Assembly (NCBI GenBank): GCA_964387495.1 | Contig: CAYLXB010000105.1 | Coordinates: 1 to 7,846 of the forward strand | Length of the DNA stretch: 7,846 nucleotides | Origin: DSXF01 sp964387495 | GTDB taxonomy: Bacteria; Chloroflexota; Anaerolineae; Anaerolineales; Villigracilaceae | Reading direction: 5' to 3' | Shown: positions 5,528-7,846 of the stretch, piece after piece | Layout: every line of letters starts with the position of its first letter | Numbering within the stretch: position 1 is the first letter of the stretch | Program-made: the position numbers and the translations under genes | The notes under the pieces: model-generated | What the model was told of the DNA's origin: nothing | Seen by the model: only the letters and a program-made list of their open reading frames with translations | Database searches by the model: none

Positions 5528-6249
5528 AACAACATGAAGCGGTGATTCAAGCACTGGAACAGTTGGGCGGCCAGGCAACCCTGGCAGACCTTTATGTTGA
5601 AACCATGAAGATCAAGGGCTGCGAGTGGAAAACCAAGACGCCATTCGCCTCCATTCGCCGGATCGTTCAGTTGCGGCCGGAGATCTTTCGCATTCGTCCG
5701 GGCCTGTGGGCCTTGCGATCCTACCAGAAAAAACTGGGTTTGGTGGAAGCAGAAAAGGCAGACGAATCGCAGGAAACGATCCAAAACAGCCACACCTACT
5801 ACCAGGGGCTGCTGGTGACCATCGGGAACCTGCGCGGCTACGGGACCTTCGTGCCCAACCAGGACAAGAACCGCCTGTTTATCAACAAGCCGCTGGTCGA
5901 GATACGTTCCCTGTCCGAAATCCCCATGTTCAGCCACGATGTTTTGGTCAAGAGAAGCGAAAGCGTGGATGTGATCTGGTTCAACGAACGCAGAATGCCA
6001 CACAGTTTCTTCGAGGTCGAACACTCCACCGAGATTCATAACTCGTTGGTCAAATTTGCAGACCTGCAGGATTTTCATTCCCGGATGGTCATCGTGGCGG
6101 ATGAGCACCGGCTGAACGAGTATAAACAAAAATTGAGCCGGACAGCCTTTGACGCTATAAAAAACAGGGTCAATTTTCTGGACTACCAGGCCCTGGTCAA
6201 GGATTATGAGCACGAAGTTTTGAAGGCCTCACAACCATTTTCATTGTAG
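5524..6249 (+). CDS. HARE-HTH-like winged-helix protein with putative PD-(D/E)XK-like nuclease domain
   Basis: A 241-residue, two-domain protein. Residues of about 3-66 resemble the HARE-HTH winged helix (known from restriction enzymes, RNA polymerase delta and chromatin proteins): EAVIQALEQLGGQATLADLY, then TPFASIRRIVQ (39-49) and the wing FRIRPGLWAL (55-64). A charged linker (67-90) leads to a domain (91-230) opening with YYQGLLVTIGNLRGYGTFVPNQD (92-114). Its core is VDVIWF (148-153) and FFEVEHST (162-169), then IHNSLVKFADL (171-181), a strand MVIVADEHR (188-196) and RVNFLDYQAL (215-224). The spacing Asp149...Glu164-x-Glu166 recalls the Asp...Glu-x-Lys core of PD-(D/E)XK nucleases, with Glu166 in place of the usual Lys, so cleavage activity is uncertain. 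The fold call is pattern recognition, not a search result. Coupled by ATGA to the 87-residue gene. GC is about 48% at 5581-5640 (29/60). Followed by a terminator. Confidence 0.7.
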   Translation: MKQHEAVIQALEQLGGQATLADLYVETMKIKGCEWKTKTPFASIRRIVQLRPEIFRIRPGLWALRSYQKKLGLVEAEKADESQETIQNSHTYYQGLLVTIGNLRGYGTFVPNQDKNRLFINKPLVEIRSLSEIPMFSHDVLVKRSESVDVIWFNERRMPHSFFEVEHSTEIHNSLVKFADLQDFHSRMVIVADEHRLNEYKQKLSRTAFDAIKNRVNFLDYQALVKDYEHEVLKASQPFSL

Positions 6250-6255
6250 GAAGCC

Positions 6256-6289
6256 AAAGCCTGCCCCCTCCAACCCGGCAGGCTTTTTT
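6256..6289 (+). terminator. Intrinsic terminator closing the low-GC cassette
   Basis: AAAGCCTGCC (6256-6265) pairs with GGCAGGCTTT (6277-6286) around an 11-base loop, followed by a T run to 6289. It starts 7 bases after the stop of the HARE-HTH gene. Confidence 0.88.
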
Positions 6290-6308
6290 CTTCCCCGGCC
6301 TCATTCAC

Positions 6309-6317
6309 TGTTATAAT
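6309..6317 (+). promoter_or_regulatory. Extended -10 promoter of the phosphomutase gene
   Basis: TGT followed by a perfect TATAAT (6312-6317) forms an extended -10 element, which tolerates a poor -35; none is obvious near 6289-6294. The start would be near 6324. The ribosome binding site AGGAG is at 6339-6343, 6 bases before the ATG at 6350. Confidence 0.65.
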
Positions 6318-6349
6318 CCCCCTGTCACCCTCACCTACAGGAGTTACCC

Positions 6350-7774
6350 ATGGCTTTCAAAATCACCTTTGGCACGGATGGCTGGCGCGGCGTGATCGCC
6401 GAGGAGTACACCTTCGACAACGTGCGCCGGGCGGCGCAGGGTTATGCCGCCTACATGCTCGAAAAAGGCAACGCCGGCAAGTGGATCGTGGTCGGGCACG
6501 ACAAGCGCTTCAGTTCTGAACACTTCGCCGCAGCCGTGGCCGAGGTGCTGGCGGGCAACGGCTTCAAGGTGCACCTGACCCAGGAAGCCACGCCCACCCC
6601 GGTCATCGCTTTCGCCGTGGTGAACAAGGGCGCCTGCGGGGCGGTCAACATCACCGCCAGCCACAACCCCCCCACCGATAACGGCTTCAAGGTGCGCAAC
6701 GAGACCGGCGGCGCCATCGACCCCGACGGCCTGAAGCGCATCGAAGCCCTCATCCCCGATTCGATGGCGGATGTCAAACGCAAGCGCCTCGAAGAGGCCA
6801 TCCCCCAGGGGCTGGTGCTCAAGTTCGACGCCGCCGCGCCCTACATCGCCCACATCGAAAAACTCATCGACCTGCAGCCCATCAAGGATGCCGGGCTGAC
6901 CGTGCTGGTGGACTGTATGTGGGGCAACGGCGCCGGTTACTTCCCCCGCCTGCTGGCCGGCGGCAGGACCAGGGTCATCGAGATCCACAACGAGCGCAAC
7001 CCCTGGTTCCCCGAGATGAAGCGCCCCGAGCCCATCCCGCCGAACATCGACGTGGGCCTGAAAGCCACCCGTGAACACAAGGCCAACATACTGCTCATCA
7101 CCGACGGCGACGCCGACCGCTGCGGCATCGGCGACGAGCAGGGCGCCTTCATCAACCAGCTGCGGGTCTACGCCCTGCTGGCTTACTACCTGCTCGAAGT
7201 GCGCGGCGAGCGCGGCGACATCGTCAAGACCCTCTCCACCACCAACATGCTCAACAAACTCGGCCGGATGTACGGCGTCCCGGTGCATGAGACCGGCGTC
7301 GGTTTCAAGTACGTGGCCCCCAAGATGACCGAGACGAACGCCCTCATCGGCGGCGAAGAAAGCGGCGGCTACGCCTTCCGCGGCAACGTCCCCGAGCGCG
7401 ATGGCATCCTGGCCGGGCTGTACATGCTCGATTTCATGGTGCGCACCGGCAAGAAGCCCACCGAACTGCTCCAGATGCTCTTCGCCAAACTCGGCGGCGA
7501 ATACTACTACGACCGCATCGACCGGCCCTTCAGCGGCAGCCGGGCCGAACGCGAGCAGCGCATCCTGAGCGCCAATCCCCAGACCATCGGCGGCCTGAAG
7601 GTCACCGGCCTGGTCACCGTGGACGGCTTCCAGTTCAAACTCGAAGACGGCGGCTGGATGCTGATCCGCTTCTCCGGCACCGAGCCCATCATGCGCGTCT
7701 ACTGCGAGACCATGCACCCCGACAAAGTGCAGGCCATCCTGGCAGACGGCCTGAAGGTCGCCGGTCTGCAATAA
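6350..7774 (+). CDS. Phosphoglucomutase/phosphomannomutase (alpha-D-phosphohexomutase family)
   Basis: Interconverts hexose 1- and 6-phosphates through a phosphoserine, feeding glycogen, nucleotide-sugar and cell-envelope synthesis. Complete, 474 residues, typical for bacterial members. The N-terminus FGTDGWRGVI (7-16) is the family signature. Domain 1 carries the phosphoserine loop TASHNPP, with Ser104 as the acceptor. Domain 2 has the magnesium loop DGDADR (252-257). Domain 3 has the sugar-recognition loop GGEESGG (334-340). Domain 4 has the phosphate-binding loop RFSGTEP (440-446). All four are intact. Whether glucose, mannose or glucosamine phosphate is preferred cannot be read safely; GEESG is the sugar-binding signature shared by the glucose/mannose enzymes. 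It has its own extended -10 promoter and a good ribosome binding site. There is no terminator after it, so it probably continues into the next gene. Confidence 0.95.
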   Translation: MAFKITFGTDGWRGVIAEEYTFDNVRRAAQGYAAYMLEKGNAGKWIVVGHDKRFSSEHFAAAVAEVLAGNGFKVHLTQEATPTPVIAFAVVNKGACGAVNITASHNPPTDNGFKVRNETGGAIDPDGLKRIEALIPDSMADVKRKRLEEAIPQGLVLKFDAAAPYIAHIEKLIDLQPIKDAGLTVLVDCMWGNGAGYFPRLLAGGRTRVIEIHNERNPWFPEMKRPEPIPPNIDVGLKATREHKANILLITDGDADRCGIGDEQGAFINQLRVYALLAYYLLEVRGERGDIVKTLSTTNMLNKLGRMYGVPVHETGVGFKYVAPKMTETNALIGGEESGGYAFRGNVPERDGILAGLYMLDFMVRTGKKPTELLQMLFAKLGGEYYYDRIDRPFSGSRAEREQRILSANPQTIGGLKVTGLVTVDGFQFKLEDGGWMLIRFSGTEPIMRVYCETMHPDKVQAILADGLKVAGLQ

Positions 7775-7826
7775 CCCTGCCCCAGGTGCGTGACATGGGA
7801 GCACGTGACACCGGAGTGCTCGACAC

Positions 7827-7846
7827 GTGACCCTGACCGATACCCA
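7827..7846 (+). CDS. Start of a further gene, possibly TatD-family hydrolase (truncated)
   Basis: A GTG at 7827 with GGAG 10 bases upstream (7813-7816) opens a frame reading (M)TLTDT and a partial His codon at the window edge. An in-frame TGA at 7806 excludes any start before 7809. TatD-type metal-dependent nucleases/hydrolases begin with a short strand and DTHCH, which supplies metal ligands, and the visible codons fit that. Only six full codons are available, so this is a guess from one motif. It would lie 52 bases after the phosphomutase on the same strand, likely co-transcribed. Confidence 0.35.

Noticed and set aside
6344..7804. A 486-codon open frame antisense to the phosphomutase
   Set aside because: It mirrors a complete, motif-perfect phosphomutase on the plus strand. 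Its translation is low-complexity and rich in Gly, Ala, Val, His and Asp, typical of the shadow of a GC-rich gene.
1..7846. CRISPR array, tRNA, rRNA or insertion sequence
   Set aside because: I found no regularly spaced direct repeats, cloverleaf or transposase frame. The only repeats are the two palindromic copies described.

Overview
The window is GC-rich (one 60-base line inside a core gene, 4381-4440, counts 45/60 G+C) and gene-dense. It looks like bacterial chromosome. The protein set and the style of the phosphomutase and radical SAM proteins suggest a member of the Chloroflexota (Anaerolineae-like), but this is inference from sequence feel and was not tested by a search.

Layout, left to right. 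(1) 2-1315, plus: the C-terminal two thirds of a YgiQ-family radical SAM protein, cut by the window edge. (2) 1336-1410: an imperfect palindromic intergenic repeat, copy A. (3) 1444-2571, plus: a THUMP-domain RNA N2-guanine methyltransferase starting at TTG. (4) Tail to tail with it, on the minus strand, a two-gene operon: a short-chain dehydrogenase/reductase (SDR, 3171-4058) followed by a TetR-family repressor (2584-3174), coupled through an ATGA overlap. (5) A 305-base divergent control region (4059-4363) holding repeat copy B, two back-to-back sigma70-like promoters that each have a TTGACA box and a 17-base spacer, and an imperfect 34-base dyad between them. (6) 4364-5176, plus: a second, different SDR, closed by a strong intrinsic terminator. 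(7) 5264-6249, plus: a two-gene cassette with much lower GC, encoding an 87-residue acidic protein of unknown family and a 241-residue protein with an N-terminal HARE-HTH-like winged helix and a C-terminal domain that resembles restriction-endonuclease folds. The genes overlap by ATGA, and the cassette has its own -10 box and terminator. (8) 6350-7774, plus: a complete phosphoglucomutase/phosphomannomutase. (9) 7827-7846: the first codons of a further gene, perhaps a TatD-type metal-dependent hydrolase.

How it works together. Genes 1, 3 and 8 are housekeeping. The SDR-TetR / SDR divergon is a self-contained regulatory unit: the repressor is probably autoregulated and probably controls both SDRs through the shared dyad. 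The low-GC pair is the best candidate for an undescribed system. A small acidic protein translationally coupled to a DNA-binding, nuclease-like protein, bracketed by terminators and differing in base composition from both neighbours, looks like a recently acquired defence or toxin-antitoxin-like module. Its function is not shown by the sequence.
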